Positions 34,207 through 44,500 of a stretch of 64,000 nucleotides of DNA are shown here, piece after piece (within the stretch, counting starts at the first letter, position 1; each line of letters opens with the position of its first letter). Below the pieces are notes generated by a model. That model was not told where the DNA came from. It made no database searches and saw only the letters and a program-made list of their open reading frames with translations. The position numbers were made by a program, and so were the translations under genes. Source of the stretch: Candidatus Poribacteria bacterium (GTDB taxonomy: Bacteria > Poribacteria > WGA-4E > PCPOR2b); assembly GCA_028819845.1 (NCBI GenBank), contig JAPPKS010000012.1, forward strand, positions 62,001 to 126,000. Direction: 5' to 3'.

Positions 34207-36060
34207 CTACTGAACATCCGCCACAAGTTCCAAGAATTGCTCGGCATCAACGAATTGTTCAATGCGTTTCTGCTTTAATTGATTGCCATTTGAGTCATAA
34301 AAAATTACAACAGGCAATCCCACAATGCTGTACTTTTCCTTTAGCCGCTCGGATTCGTCTGAATTTTTAGTGAAGTCTAGCTTGATGTTAACAAATTGCG
34401 AAAGTTTCGATTGCACCGCGGGATGGGAGAATGTCTTGTGGTCTAGTTCTTTGCACGCAGCGCACCATGTTGCATAAAAATCCAGCATGGCGGGTTTCCC
34501 TTCGCTTCGGGCAATTTCTAATCCTCTTTCTTCGCTGGCAATCCAGTTTAAGTCGCTTTCCACCGCTGTCAGCCCGCCAAATATCATATACAATCCAACA
34601 ACTGCCAATAAAATACCAAAAGCCTTCCGAAACCGCGCCAGACTTGACAGGTCTTTAAACCGTTGCGTAAATCGTCCCAAAAATACACCGAGTAGCAGAA
34701 ACACGCCGGCAATAACGAAAAATTCCCAAGAATGTCTTAGGAAACCTCGCAGCGGTTCGATTACGTCTTTGAGAAAATATAATGCTACCGTAATAATCGC
34801 GACACCAAATATGTTCTCCAGCACATACATCCAGGTACCGGATCTCGGTAGAATGACGCCGGAAAATGTACCGATTACGATGAACAGCAATCCCATACCG
34901 ATGGCATATGTGAGCATCAGCCAAAATCCGAGAAAAATGTCGCTGGTAGTTGCAATATAAGCAAGCACCGCACCCAATGCGGGACCCGTGCAAGGTGCAG
35001 CGATTATTCCCGCCACGGTACCCATACCAAATGCGCCGGCAAATCCGACGCCTCCGACGCGATTTAGCTTGTTCTGCACTGCGTATGGAAGGCGAATCTC
35101 GTAAACGCCAAGCATTGCCAAGCCGAGCGCAATTAAGATTACGCAAACCGGAATTATGACTCTTGCATCCGCCATCACTTCCCCAAAAACTGCTCCGGTT
35201 TGTGCGGCAGCCATACCGAGGATTGCATAAGTCAGAGCAATACCTAACACGTAGGTTACAGATAAAAGAAAAGACCTCCAGCGGTTGGTAGATCCACCTG
35301 CCCCAAACACGGAGACGGTAATCGGAATCAGTGGATATACACATGGTGTGAGGCTTGTGAGTATTCCGCCGCCAAACACCAAGAGAAACGCCCAAAAAAG
35401 ACCTTTCGACAACGCTTGAGACAACTTCCCGCTCTCGCTGGTGGCAATCTCCGCACCACCCAAATTGTCAAATTTTATTTCAGAAAAAACCTCATCGTTA
35501 ATGGGTTGGATCGACTCGTTTAATCCAACCACCTCAATTGGCACATCTACCGTGATAGTTTTTGGCAATCGACATGTTTCGTCGCTGCACGCTTGGTATT
35601 TCAATTGAAGAGGCAGTATTTTCTCACCCAGTTGAGCGGTTTTACTCAAGACTGCGTGGATGCCGATTGTCACTTTATCATGGTAGACAGGCACAGGGGC
35701 TTCGCCGAGGGACTCAATTTTCAATAGATCGCCCTGCGGATATACAATTTCTCCGAAAGTCACATCTGGTGTGTTCGGCGGATTAGCTTCCGTCGGAATC
35801 AGGTAATCGCCTCCGGAAGGATTCGCATTTGCGTGCCACCCTTCCGCAAAATCCATCACGAGACCTATGAGGAACATGCTGCCAGGTTGCACCTTATCGA
35901 TCGACAACACACCATGCACTTTAACAACCTCGGTTGCGCCGCTATTTTTCTGCGGTAGTCCAAGGTTTGATTGCTGTGCTTCAGTAGTTACAGGCATGCC
36001 GATGTATTCGGAGAAATAAAGTAAGCACAGTCCGGCGACGAAAACCCACTTTCTAATCAT
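34207..36060 (-). CDS. dsbD: Thiol:disulfide interchange protein DsbD
   Basis: At 617 residues it is slightly longer than typical. It moves electrons from cytoplasmic thioredoxin to periplasmic thiol proteins through three domains, all with their cysteine pairs. The N-terminal domain has YQACSDETCRLP (near residue 150). The eight-helix membrane domain has LTPCVYPLIPI and AAPCTGPALGAV. The C-terminal thioredoxin domain has YATWCAACKELD near residue 525. A signal peptide precedes the first domain. The periplasmic TlpA-like lipoprotein at 27 kb is a plausible client. No strong ribosome binding site stands out before the ATG. Confidence 0.94.
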   Translation of the reverse strand: MIRKWVFVAGLCLLYFSEYIGMPVTTEAQQSNLGLPQKNSGATEVVKVHGVLSIDKVQPGSMFLIGLVMDFAEGWHANANPSGGDYLIPTEANPPNTPDVTFGEIVYPQGDLLKIESLGEAPVPVYHDKVTIGIHAVLSKTAQLGEKILPLQLKYQACSDETCRLPKTITVDVPIEVVGLNESIQPINDEVFSEIKFDNLGGAEIATSESGKLSQALSKGLFWAFLLVFGGGILTSLTPCVYPLIPITVSVFGAGGSTNRWRSFLLSVTYVLGIALTYAILGMAAAQTGAVFGEVMADARVIIPVCVILIALGLAMLGVYEIRLPYAVQNKLNRVGGVGFAGAFGMGTVAGIIAAPCTGPALGAVLAYIATTSDIFLGFWLMLTYAIGMGLLFIVIGTFSGVILPRSGTWMYVLENIFGVAIITVALYFLKDVIEPLRGFLRHSWEFFVIAGVFLLLGVFLGRFTQRFKDLSSLARFRKAFGILLAVVGLYMIFGGLTAVESDLNWIASEERGLEIARSEGKPAMLDFYATWCAACKELDHKTFSHPAVQSKLSQFVNIKLDFTKNSDESERLKEKYSIVGLPVVIFYDSNGNQLKQKRIEQFVDAEQFLELVADVQ

Positions 36061-36217
36061 CGTAAAGGCTCCATTTGTGGATGAATTATATCATGCATTG
36101 GTGAACAGATTGCTGCGATGCGGCTCACGGCGTCTCCCAGCTATGGTATACGCGCCAAATAGCAGGATTTTAAATGCTGGTTTTACTGCGAATCCATCAA
36201 TAATTGCTGATCTGTTT

Positions 36218-36823
36218 CTAATTCTCGTGTCCCATTCTCCCTGCGAGTTTCTTTATGACCGCGGCTTGCAATTCTCCACGGTATCTCAATCCGGGAGCCT
36301 TGGCGTTCTGCAGACTCAATAACAGGTGCGTCTTTAACTCCTCAAAGGATGCCCAGCGAGCGTCCGCAATTTCTTTTGTATCCACAGGTTGTAGGTTACC
36401 GCCGACTGCTTGAGCGGTAAACACATGCGAAGTCCAGAAAACTTCCGTATCTTCATACGAAAAGTTAACTAATACCTTCAGGAGATATTGCCGAAGTAGT
36501 ATTTTTAATCCCGTCTCTTCGAATGCTTCCCGGTGAACTCCGTCTTCAAAATCCTCCCCCGGTTCGATACCGCCGCTAGGCGGACGGAATACACCGGGAG
36601 GATAGCTGGGTTTTCGGATAACGGCGATGTTATCTCCATCGAAGATAAACGGTGTTACATCGTGAGCCCGTCCATGCCTCATACTCCATTCAAGCAATTC
36701 AAACGAGCGCTTGTCCATCGTATAAGCCGTGCGAAGGATTTGCGGTACCCCGTACTTCCGTTCGATTTGATACAACACTTTCTCGGTGATATACATGACG
36801 CCGCACTTATGCCGGAATCGCAT
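36218..36823 (-). CDS. Nudix hydrolase
   Basis: This 201-residue protein has a complete Nudix box, GGIEPGEDFEDGVHREAFEE followed by TGL, which matches GX5EX7REUXEEXGU. The box binds magnesium and cleaves a nucleoside diphosphate linked to some moiety; the substrate cannot be inferred. VFRPPSGGIEPGE and the helical C-terminus are usual for the family. The start is uncertain: neither the first ATG nor the one at residue 10 (MYITEKVLYQ) has a clear ribosome binding site. It is not overlapped by its neighbours. Confidence 0.9.
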   Translation of the reverse strand: MRFRHKCGVMYITEKVLYQIERKYGVPQILRTAYTMDKRSFELLEWSMRHGRAHDVTPFIFDGDNIAVIRKPSYPPGVFRPPSGGIEPGEDFEDGVHREAFEETGLKILLRQYLLKVLVNFSYEDTEVFWTSHVFTAQAVGGNLQPVDTKEIADARWASFEELKTHLLLSLQNAKAPGLRYRGELQAAVIKKLAGRMGHEN

Positions 36824-36877
36824 GCGGTAAACCGCAACGTAGAAAATGAAATGACTAATCTGCGGGGCACCAATTTG

Positions 36878-38206
36878 TTAAATTCCTGAAACAAATCGTC
36901 CCGGACAAAAAAGATTGAGCGGATCAAGCCTTGCTTTAATCTGCTGCATTAACTTTAGGCTACTGCCGATTTCACCCCAAACGTCAACATGACGTTTAAT
37001 TGACGTTGGAGCTGATTCGACAATCAGATTACCCCCAACATTTCGGGCGTGATTACGCAATTCAGCAATCACAATTGAAGCGAATTTTGCTGAGGCAGTG
37101 TCGGCTGAAGGTACAGAGAAGGCAAAATAAACTACGCCGTTACCGATGAGTCCCAAGACTCGCAAGTCCAGCAAATCACTGCATTGATCGAGTGCCGCCG
37201 TGATGAATTTTTCTACGTCGGTCATTCGGAGATGAGCTTTACAGACAACCATCTGAGGATTAGATTCGGGAAACGCCGACATTGATGTCCGGACATCTCG
37301 CTGATACGCGCCATCTTTAACTTCCACACCTGTTGCGTCATTTAGGTTCGCGGCGGCACGAATTTGATTCATCTGCCAATCTACAGTTTCGTGGTGGCCG
37401 TCTATTCCAATCACAAGGCAGGGATCGACAATGTCAACCGATGGGGCGCCCCCGACAATCAAATTTAGAAAGATTGGCAGAAGTTGGGAATCCGCTATCT
37501 CAATAGCTGCGCGTGAAGCTTGTGTAACGCTCTTGAAGGTAATTAACATGGTTCGCTCGACCTCTGGCAACGGGTTCAGCTTGAAGGTAATTTCCGTAAT
37601 GATGCCTAAGGTGCCGAACGATCCAATGTACAACTTATTGAGATCGTACCCTGCAACATTTTTTACAACCTTTCCGCCGCATTTTACGGCGGCACCGTTC
37701 GACTGCACAAGTTGCATACCAAGCACACGATTCCGGGAATTGCCATAGTAGAGTGATGATGGGCCGCTAGAATTTGCCGCGACAATACCGCCGAGCGTTG
37801 CCCGATTAAGGTAAGGTGGATCGAAAGGCAGACACTGCCCGTTTTCCGCTAGTTTAGCCTGAAGGTCGGCAAGTCGAACTCCAGATTGTACTGTGGCGGT
37901 TAAATCACCCGGCTCGTATTCGAGCACCTCGTTAAGGCCTAATGTCGAAACAACCAGATCGACGCGCTCAGGGGGATTCCCAATACCCAGCTTCGTACCG
38001 CTGCCAGCAGGAATAACAGAGAGCTTGTTGTCAGCGGCATAATTCAAAACATCTCGAATTTCACCGACGGAATCGGGCAAAGTAACTGCTTTGGGTAGTA
38101 GGTCGTCAACACCATAAAGATTATCTTGATCGTCGTGCAGTATACCGTTTTCGCCAACGAGTTGGCTCAATTCGACGCGCAGCCGGTTATTGACAGGTTC
38201 AGTCAT
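36878..38206 (-). CDS. glcE: Glycolate oxidase FAD-binding subunit-like protein
   Basis: This 442-residue protein is of the PCMH-type FAD-linked oxidase family. The FAD-binding fold has VIPAGSGTKLGIGNPP near residue 62, the loop ATLGGIVAANSSGPSSLYYG near 132, and GGKVVKNVAGYDLNKLYIGS near 173, which is very close to GlcE. It ends in FCPGRFVSGI, the usual FNPG-type finish. It lies 95 bp after glcD on the same strand. With GlcD and the iron-sulfur GlcF (12.2 kb) it would form glycolate oxidase. Other 2-hydroxyacids are possible. Confidence 0.88.
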   Translation of the reverse strand: MTEPVNNRLRVELSQLVGENGILHDDQDNLYGVDDLLPKAVTLPDSVGEIRDVLNYAADNKLSVIPAGSGTKLGIGNPPERVDLVVSTLGLNEVLEYEPGDLTATVQSGVRLADLQAKLAENGQCLPFDPPYLNRATLGGIVAANSSGPSSLYYGNSRNRVLGMQLVQSNGAAVKCGGKVVKNVAGYDLNKLYIGSFGTLGIITEITFKLNPLPEVERTMLITFKSVTQASRAAIEIADSQLLPIFLNLIVGGAPSVDIVDPCLVIGIDGHHETVDWQMNQIRAAANLNDATGVEVKDGAYQRDVRTSMSAFPESNPQMVVCKAHLRMTDVEKFITAALDQCSDLLDLRVLGLIGNGVVYFAFSVPSADTASAKFASIVIAELRNHARNVGGNLIVESAPTSIKRHVDVWGEIGSSLKLMQQIKARLDPLNLFCPGRFVSGI

Positions 38207-38301
38207 CTTGAGATAAAATAGCTGGGAAAGAAGTTTTCACTTCTTCTTTTCATTCTTTCTTCATCAACAGGGAATGATTCACTGTTACGGAACTCTTCAC
38301 A

Positions 38302-39726
38302 TTAAACAGTTGGGCTTTCAATCCCAAGCTTCACATAGGATTCCGTGGTTGGGAAAATTTTGCCGGGATTGCACAGTTTTGAGGGATTAAAAATGTCTCT
38401 GACGGTTGTCATCACTAAGAGGTCCTCCGGGCTATAAATCAGCGGCATGTAATCCATCTTTTCAACTCCGATGCCATGCTCACCCGTGATTGTGCCTCCG
38501 ACTTCAGCGCACACTGTCAGAATCTCCATGTTTACCGCATCAACCCGTTCGCACTGGTCGGGATCCCGCTCATCGAAAAGAACGACGGGATGGATATTAC
38601 CGTCTCCTGCATGAAAAACATTAGCTATAGGAATGCTGTATTTTTCAGAGATTTCTGCAACGCGGCGGAGCACCTTGGGTAGTTGGGTGCGAGGCACTAC
38701 ACCGTCTTGCGTGATGTAACTTGGCGCGAGCCGACCGAACGAACCAAAAGCGCTCTTGCGTGATTTCCAAATGTTCTGCCGGTCTGTTTCATCTTTCGCG
38801 CGATGAATTTCACGGCAGTTGTGGGAATTGAAGATTTCAGTGATCTGTTCGGCCTGATGCCGCATTCCCGCACTGATACCGTCTAATTCAACGATGAGAA
38901 CTGCGCCGGCATCAAGCGGAAAACCCCAATGAAAGGCTTCCTCAACCGTTTTGATTACCAAGCTGTCCATCATTTCAAGGGCAGCCGGGATCATTCCCGC
39001 ACCAATAATTTTGGACACTGCGCTTGATGCATCATCAATGGTTTCAAATACTCCCAACAATGTTTGATAGGCTTGCGGTTTGCGCGTGAGCCGTACAATT
39101 GCCTTTGTGACGATTCCAAATGTCCCTTCACAGCCTACCATCAATCCGCGAAGATCGTAACCCGGCGTCTCTTCAACATAACCCCCAAATTCAACGATTT
39201 CCCCGTCAGGCATCACGACTTCTAGGCCGGTTACGTGGTCCGTCGTAACACCGTACTTTAGAGTGTGAGGCCCCCCTGAGTTCTCTGCGATGTTACCACC
39301 GATTGTGCAGGCTTTTTGGCTGGATGGATCCGGAGCGAAATAGTAACCCCGATCTTCTACCGCCTGGGTTAGCAGAAGATTAACGACACCCGGTTCAACT
39401 ACTGCACGTTGATTCTTGACATCAATTTCGAGAATACGGTCCATTCGATTTAGAGCGATGATAATGCCGCCGTTGACAGGAAGCATACCCCCACTTAAAC
39501 CGGTACCGCCGCCCCGTGCGATAAAAGGCACACTGAACTTATTGGCGAGCCTTACAATCTTTGAGACATGCTCTGTCGATTCAGCGAACACCACGATATC
39601 AGGTGACGCTTTAAACAGTGTTGCTCCGTCGCACTCATAGACTGAAAGCGCAGTTGAATCAGTGAGAACATTTGCCGCCCCGACAAGATCTGATAATTCA
39701 GAAGTTATGCGATTTTTTTCTATCAT
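38302..39726 (-). CDS. glcD: Glycolate oxidase catalytic subunit GlcD-like
   Basis: This 474-residue FAD-linked oxidase has the FAD domain PFIARGGGTGLSGGMLPVNG, SSQKACTIGGNIAENSGGPH, and VEETPGYDLRGLMVGCEGTF. The C-terminal half carries NVFHAGDGNIHPVVLFD and GGTITGEHGIGVEKMDYM, both signatures of GlcD/D-lactate-dehydrogenase-type enzymes. It oxidises a 2-hydroxyacid, presumably glycolate given the glcE neighbour. A GGAGG site lies before the ATG. glcD-glcE form an operon, but glcF is distant, so subunit stoichiometry would rest on separate promoters. Confidence 0.9.
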   Translation of the reverse strand: MIEKNRITSELSDLVGAANVLTDSTALSVYECDGATLFKASPDIVVFAESTEHVSKIVRLANKFSVPFIARGGGTGLSGGMLPVNGGIIIALNRMDRILEIDVKNQRAVVEPGVVNLLLTQAVEDRGYYFAPDPSSQKACTIGGNIAENSGGPHTLKYGVTTDHVTGLEVVMPDGEIVEFGGYVEETPGYDLRGLMVGCEGTFGIVTKAIVRLTRKPQAYQTLLGVFETIDDASSAVSKIIGAGMIPAALEMMDSLVIKTVEEAFHWGFPLDAGAVLIVELDGISAGMRHQAEQITEIFNSHNCREIHRAKDETDRQNIWKSRKSAFGSFGRLAPSYITQDGVVPRTQLPKVLRRVAEISEKYSIPIANVFHAGDGNIHPVVLFDERDPDQCERVDAVNMEILTVCAEVGGTITGEHGIGVEKMDYMPLIYSPEDLLVMTTVRDIFNPSKLCNPGKIFPTTESYVKLGIESPTV

Positions 39727-39946
39727 CTAAGATGCCTCCAAGTCGTGTCCAAAGTCACCCATTAACGTATTGTTTTGAACACGAATTATCTTGCAATTGT
39801 GTATTTTCCAATTGGAATGCTTAAATTTTGATCGGCAGTGCAACGCGACTCAACATTGGACGGCGTACAAATTTTTGTTTGCACTATCGGCAAAATTAGG
39901 AAATATTACGTAAACAATCCGTCAGTCGCGTCAAGTTATTGGCTTT

Positions 39947-42900
39947 TCAAACATAGCTGTTAAATTTTCGCTGTTCCCCGACACGAGTAGTACGATTGCT
40001 GGGCTTAACGGAATTACTGCCGAAGAGTTCTTCAATTTGTGAGATTAGCTTGGGTTGAAATGGAATGCTGTAGCGGTCGTCGCACTTAGCAATAACCTCC
40101 CCATACTTGGGGCTCATCAGATGCAGGATGAGGTCACATTTGCCGCTGTTCTGTAAACAGAGGTCTTTTAAAGCACCAATCTTCTCCTTTTCATTGATGT
40201 CTGATTCCGGAATGGTAACTTCGACAGCCGATGTCATTTTATCGACGACCTGATCGATTGGCTGTACTTCAGAAGCCTGAATTTGACGTACGTCTTCTTC
40301 CATTTCATCGTCATTTCGCTGATTTCTCTGTCTTCCAGAACCGACATTGCCGCGTATCCATACGATATTCCCTGCATCTATAGCGGACCTTGCATTCTTG
40401 TAAGCTTCCGGAAACACAACGACATCAGTGGCACCTTCCAAATCTTCGATGACCATAATTGCCATTGGCTCGCCCTTTTTGGTATCGGTGAGATGCACTG
40501 AAGCTATTAAACCTGCCACGTATACTTCGGTGCCGTTGAAGTGTTCAACAAGGGATTGGCTGGACGCAGTTGTATAATATTTGAGGACATCGTCGTGTGC
40601 TTCCAATGGATGCCCGGAGAGATAGAAACCTAGTTGCTCCTTTTCATTCCTAAGCAGTTCATTATATGACCACGGCGGCACGTCATCAAGCACAATCTGT
40701 GAAATTGGCATGACCTGTTCACCCGCGCCAAAAAGGTTCATCTGCCCCTTTTCACGATCGGATTGCGTGCTTTGCGCCATTTTCATCACTTGCTCCAAGT
40801 TCGCCAAGTGTTGGGCTCTGTGTCCTTCAAATGAATCAAATGCACCTGCCATAATCAGGCTTTCAATAACTCGTTTGCTTACGGACTTTGAATCAACGCG
40901 TTCGCAGAAATCTTGCAGCGACGTGAATGAACCATCCTGTTCTCGGGCTTTCACTATGGCTTCAATCGCCCCTTCATTGACATTCTTGACCGCAGCTAAC
41001 CCAAAGCGAATGTCCTCACCGTCAACGGTGAAGTCCCAACCGCTGCTGTTCACGTCGGGCGGCAGCACGTCCATCTTTATGTTAAGAAACTCGGATAATT
41101 CTCGGCATTCAGCGATATACTTCACGATCTTTTCACTAGAACCGGATTCGCCGCTCATCATTGACGACATGAACTCGCGGGGATAGTGAGTTTTCAGATA
41201 GGCTGTCTGATACGACATAATCGAATAAGCGACTGTGTGTGCACGGTTAAACGCGTATCGCCCGAACGGTTCAAGATAGTCGAATATTTCCTCTGCCTTT
41301 GCCGCTTTGATTCCATTATTTACAGCGCCGTCAATGAATTTTGCGCGTTGCATTTTGACAATATCCATTTTCTTTTTGCTCATTGCATCGCAGAGAACGG
41401 CGGCTTCGCCAAGCGTAAATCCTGCCATATCCCGAGCAATTTGCATCACCTGTTCTTGATAGATGCATACGCCGTAGGTATTCTTCAGTGCATTTTCCAA
41501 TGTTGGATGAAGAGATGTCGCCTTTTCAACCTTAAGTTTTCGGCGGATGTATTGATCCATCATACCGCTGTCAAGGGGGCCGGGCCGGTAAAGCGCAGAA
41601 ATCGGTATGAAATCCTCAAAGTTGTTGGGTTTAATCTGCATGATGAGGCGGCGCATTCCCGGTGAGGTTTCCAACTGAAATAGTCCCGCGACAAGGCCGT
41701 GGCTAATAAGCTCGTATGTTTTTTCGTCATCGAGTGGAATCTCTTCGAGCACAAGTTCAACACCGTGCCGCTCCTTAATCTGTGCGAGACAGTGAAAAAC
41801 TTCACTCAACGTTCGTAGGCCGAGCAAGTCGAATTTGACCATGCCGACATCTTCAAGCATCTTGAGATTGTATTGTGTTGCAATGCGGTCGTTCTTGTCT
41901 TTGAAAAGCGGGACATATTCAGTAAGAGGACCGTTTGCCAAAACAATGCCGCATGCGTGGATTGAAACATGCCGCTTCATGCCCTCAATCGACCTAGCGA
42001 CCTTCATCATATCGCGATTGTCCGCGGCATCGGCAAGCTCCTGAAACCGCGGAACATTTTCCAACGACTCGTTGAGCGTGACCCCCGGAACGGTGGGAAT
42101 CAATTGCGTCACTCTGCGAACATCCGAGACCGGCATGTCGAGTGCACGACCGACATCAGTAACAGCCGCTTTTGCAGCGAACGTACTAAATGTTGCGACT
42201 TGCCCAACGCACTCAGCCCCGTACTTTTCCGTTAGGTAATCAATTACAATTTTGCGGTGTTCATCGCTGAAGTCGACGTCAATATCTGGCAGGCTAACGC
42301 GTTCAAGATTTAGGAATCGCTCGAACAGACAATCGTATTCTATCGGATTGTAGGTTGTCACCCCAAGCGCATACATCGCCAAACTGCCACCTGACGATCC
42401 GCGGCCGATGAAGGGAATGTTCTGCTTTCGTGCAAAGCTGGCATAATCCCAAACAATCAGAAAATAGCCGGCGTATCCTGTTTTTTGGATTACCTCCAGT
42501 TCATTGTCCAGCCGCGTTTTCATCTCAGTGGAGATTTCACCGTACTTTTCACGGAGTGCCGTATGGCAAAGTTCCGCAAGGTAAGAATCTGCGGTGTAAC
42601 CGTCGGGAACTTCGTATTTCGGCATAATGTGTTCCCCATAGTCGAGTTCAAGCTGGCAGCGTTTGGCAATCTCAAGCGTATTGGTAATCGCTTCGGGTGG
42701 AAAATCTCTTAACGCCTCATGCATCTCATCCGTGTTCTTAAAGTAGAACTCGTTGCGAAAGCGGAGCCGATTTTCTTCATTCACCGTACGTTTCATCTGG
42801 ATACACAATAACACATCATGCATCGTGTGATCCGATGCGTCAAGGTAATGGCAATCATTTGTCCCGACGATAGGCAGACCATGTTCCTGTGCGAGCTGCA

Positions 42901-43474
42901 CCATCACCTCATAGGCACGTTTCTCCTCGGGAATACCGTGGTTCTGAACTTCGACGTATAAGTTGCCACGCCCCATGACATCCTGAAGCACCCTGAAATT
43001 CTTTACCGCCGTTTCGCGCTGGTTAGATGCCAATAACGCCGGGACATACCCCTGTATACATCCTGTCAGCGCGATGATGCCGTCACGGTATTCGCGTAAG
43101 ATTTCCATATCGATTCTCGGCTTTGAATAAAACCCTTCAAGATAGCCGAGCGAAACAAGCTTCATTAGGTTTCGATAGCCTGTGGCATTCTCCGCAAGCA
43201 AGGTCAGGTGATAGGGGCTGCCTTGCTCTTTACCACGCTCGTGCCGGCTTTCAGGGGCAACATAGACCTCACATCCAACAATCGGATTGACGCCTTTTTC
43301 CTTTGCCTGCCTGTAAAACTCCCAAGTACCAAACATGTTGCCATGGTCCGTCAGGGCAACTGCTTGAGTACTCGTTTGATAAGCCCAGTCAATCATGTCC
43401 GAGATTCGGCATGCACCATCAAGCAGGCTGTATTCGCTGTGATTATGTAGATGAATAAACTCTGGAATTGACAT
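39947..43474 (-). CDS. dnaE: DNA polymerase III alpha subunit
   Basis: This 1175-residue replicative polymerase starts with an intact PHP domain (FIHLHNHSEYSLLDGA, VALTDHGNMFG, GTNDCHYL), whose metal-binding His and Asp residues appear preserved. The palm domain has LPDIDVDFSDEHR with two catalytic Asp and KFDLLGLRTLS with the third. The helix-hairpin-helix and OB-fold regions follow (EVYVAGLIASVHLTDTKKGE, then residues after 1000). The length is near the E. coli protein. The intact PHP site suggests it may retain proofreading activity, as in some bacteria lacking a separate epsilon subunit. A GGTGAG site lies before the ATG. It is transcribed alone. Confidence 0.97.
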   Translation of the reverse strand: MSIPEFIHLHNHSEYSLLDGACRISDMIDWAYQTSTQAVALTDHGNMFGTWEFYRQAKEKGVNPIVGCEVYVAPESRHERGKEQGSPYHLTLLAENATGYRNLMKLVSLGYLEGFYSKPRIDMEILREYRDGIIALTGCIQGYVPALLASNQRETAVKNFRVLQDVMGRGNLYVEVQNHGIPEEKRAYEVMVQLAQEHGLPIVGTNDCHYLDASDHTMHDVLLCIQMKRTVNEENRLRFRNEFYFKNTDEMHEALRDFPPEAITNTLEIAKRCQLELDYGEHIMPKYEVPDGYTADSYLAELCHTALREKYGEISTEMKTRLDNELEVIQKTGYAGYFLIVWDYASFARKQNIPFIGRGSSGGSLAMYALGVTTYNPIEYDCLFERFLNLERVSLPDIDVDFSDEHRKIVIDYLTEKYGAECVGQVATFSTFAAKAAVTDVGRALDMPVSDVRRVTQLIPTVPGVTLNESLENVPRFQELADAADNRDMMKVARSIEGMKRHVSIHACGIVLANGPLTEYVPLFKDKNDRIATQYNLKMLEDVGMVKFDLLGLRTLSEVFHCLAQIKERHGVELVLEEIPLDDEKTYELISHGLVAGLFQLETSPGMRRLIMQIKPNNFEDFIPISALYRPGPLDSGMMDQYIRRKLKVEKATSLHPTLENALKNTYGVCIYQEQVMQIARDMAGFTLGEAAVLCDAMSKKKMDIVKMQRAKFIDGAVNNGIKAAKAEEIFDYLEPFGRYAFNRAHTVAYSIMSYQTAYLKTHYPREFMSSMMSGESGSSEKIVKYIAECRELSEFLNIKMDVLPPDVNSSGWDFTVDGEDIRFGLAAVKNVNEGAIEAIVKAREQDGSFTSLQDFCERVDSKSVSKRVIESLIMAGAFDSFEGHRAQHLANLEQVMKMAQSTQSDREKGQMNLFGAGEQVMPISQIVLDDVPPWSYNELLRNEKEQLGFYLSGHPLEAHDDVLKYYTTASSQSLVEHFNGTEVYVAGLIASVHLTDTKKGEPMAIMVIEDLEGATDVVVFPEAYKNARSAIDAGNIVWIRGNVGSGRQRNQRNDDEMEEDVRQIQASEVQPIDQVVDKMTSAVEVTIPESDINEKEKIGALKDLCLQNSGKCDLILHLMSPKYGEVIAKCDDRYSIPFQPKLISQIEELFGSNSVKPSNRTTRVGEQRKFNSYV

Positions 43475-43672
43475 TTCTCACCGTTAGCTATTGGTGTTTG
43501 ACATTCGTGATTTTTGGAAGGTAGCAAATGTGAATGTTGCAGAAAAAAATTTACAGATGTATTTGTTCACTGTTTTGCAACTTTTGAGCAACATATGACA
43601 TCTTAATCCTTTTAAATTTACCTAGCTGACTCGTTTTTTCACCGCCAACTCTTTTGGACGGATGGATTTCTA

Positions 43673-44500
43673 TTACCGCCGCTTAGGAGGCGGAAGCCGC
43701 TTCTTAACCTCGCGGAATCGAAGAGAATCCTTTCGAAGATTGGGCTTTCGCGGTTGACGAGCAATTTGGGTGCGCACATTCTGAATTCGTTCATCAGTCG
43801 GGGGATGGGTGGAAAAAAACTGTTCAAGTTGACCCGGTTGTCTCTTATGTAATTGGCGCAGCGTTTCAAAAAACGTTGCTATACCTGCCGGGTCAATACC
43901 GGCATCCCACATTTGACGGACAGCGTAAGCGTCAGCTTCTCTTTCAGCATCGCGGCTGTATTTCATCAGCGCGCCAGTCCTAGCGATAGTGCCCGCAAGC
44001 TTCTCAAATTCGTTTGGATTTTTACCCAGGACTATCTGTTCCAAAGCTGCGAACCCGAGCTGTTTGGTTAACTGCTTTGCACCGTGACTGCCCACAACGT
44101 GACCAATTTCGTGCCCCATCACCCCCGCTAACTCGGCCTCATTTTCAGCAGCTCGGATGAGTCCAAGGTTGACGTACACATAGCCGCCGGGTAACGCAAA
44201 AGCATTTACCTCTTCGGCGTCAACTACTTTGAAATGAAAAGCGATGTTTGTCCGTTTAGAGTGCCGAACGAGACGCGCACCCAGTTGCCTGATGTATTCG
44301 CTAACGACAGGGTCCCGCTTATACAGCGTAAGATCTTTTTCAATCTCTTTCGAGAAACGATTCCCAAGCTCTACCTCATCTTCATCATTGAAAATATTGA
44401 CATCGCTTAATACTGCGGCGCAGTTCGATAATCCACCGACTAAAATCACTGCGAATATGAGGTGCATGGTCATTGGGACGCGGAAACATATTTTTCGCAT
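43673..44500 (-). CDS. M48-family lipoprotein metallopeptidase
   Basis: This 275-residue protein has a signal peptide ending in the lipobox GLSNC, so it is anchored in a membrane and faces the periplasm. The M48 zinc site is GVMGHEIGHVVGSHG, with a third ligand in DAEREADAYAVR (Glu) downstream. It resembles the YggG/LoiP/BepA-type periplasmic peptidases that degrade or refold outer-membrane proteins. NAFALPGGYVYVNLGLIR is another family signature. The C-terminal tail is basic (KKRLPPPKRR). The presumed role is envelope quality control. Confidence 0.92.
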   Translation of the reverse strand: MRKICFRVPMTMHLIFAVILVGGLSNCAAVLSDVNIFNDEDEVELGNRFSKEIEKDLTLYKRDPVVSEYIRQLGARLVRHSKRTNIAFHFKVVDAEEVNAFALPGGYVYVNLGLIRAAENEAELAGVMGHEIGHVVGSHGAKQLTKQLGFAALEQIVLGKNPNEFEKLAGTIARTGALMKYSRDAEREADAYAVRQMWDAGIDPAGIATFFETLRQLHKRQPGQLEQFFSTHPPTDERIQNVRTQIARQPRKPNLRKDSLRFREVKKRLPPPKRR

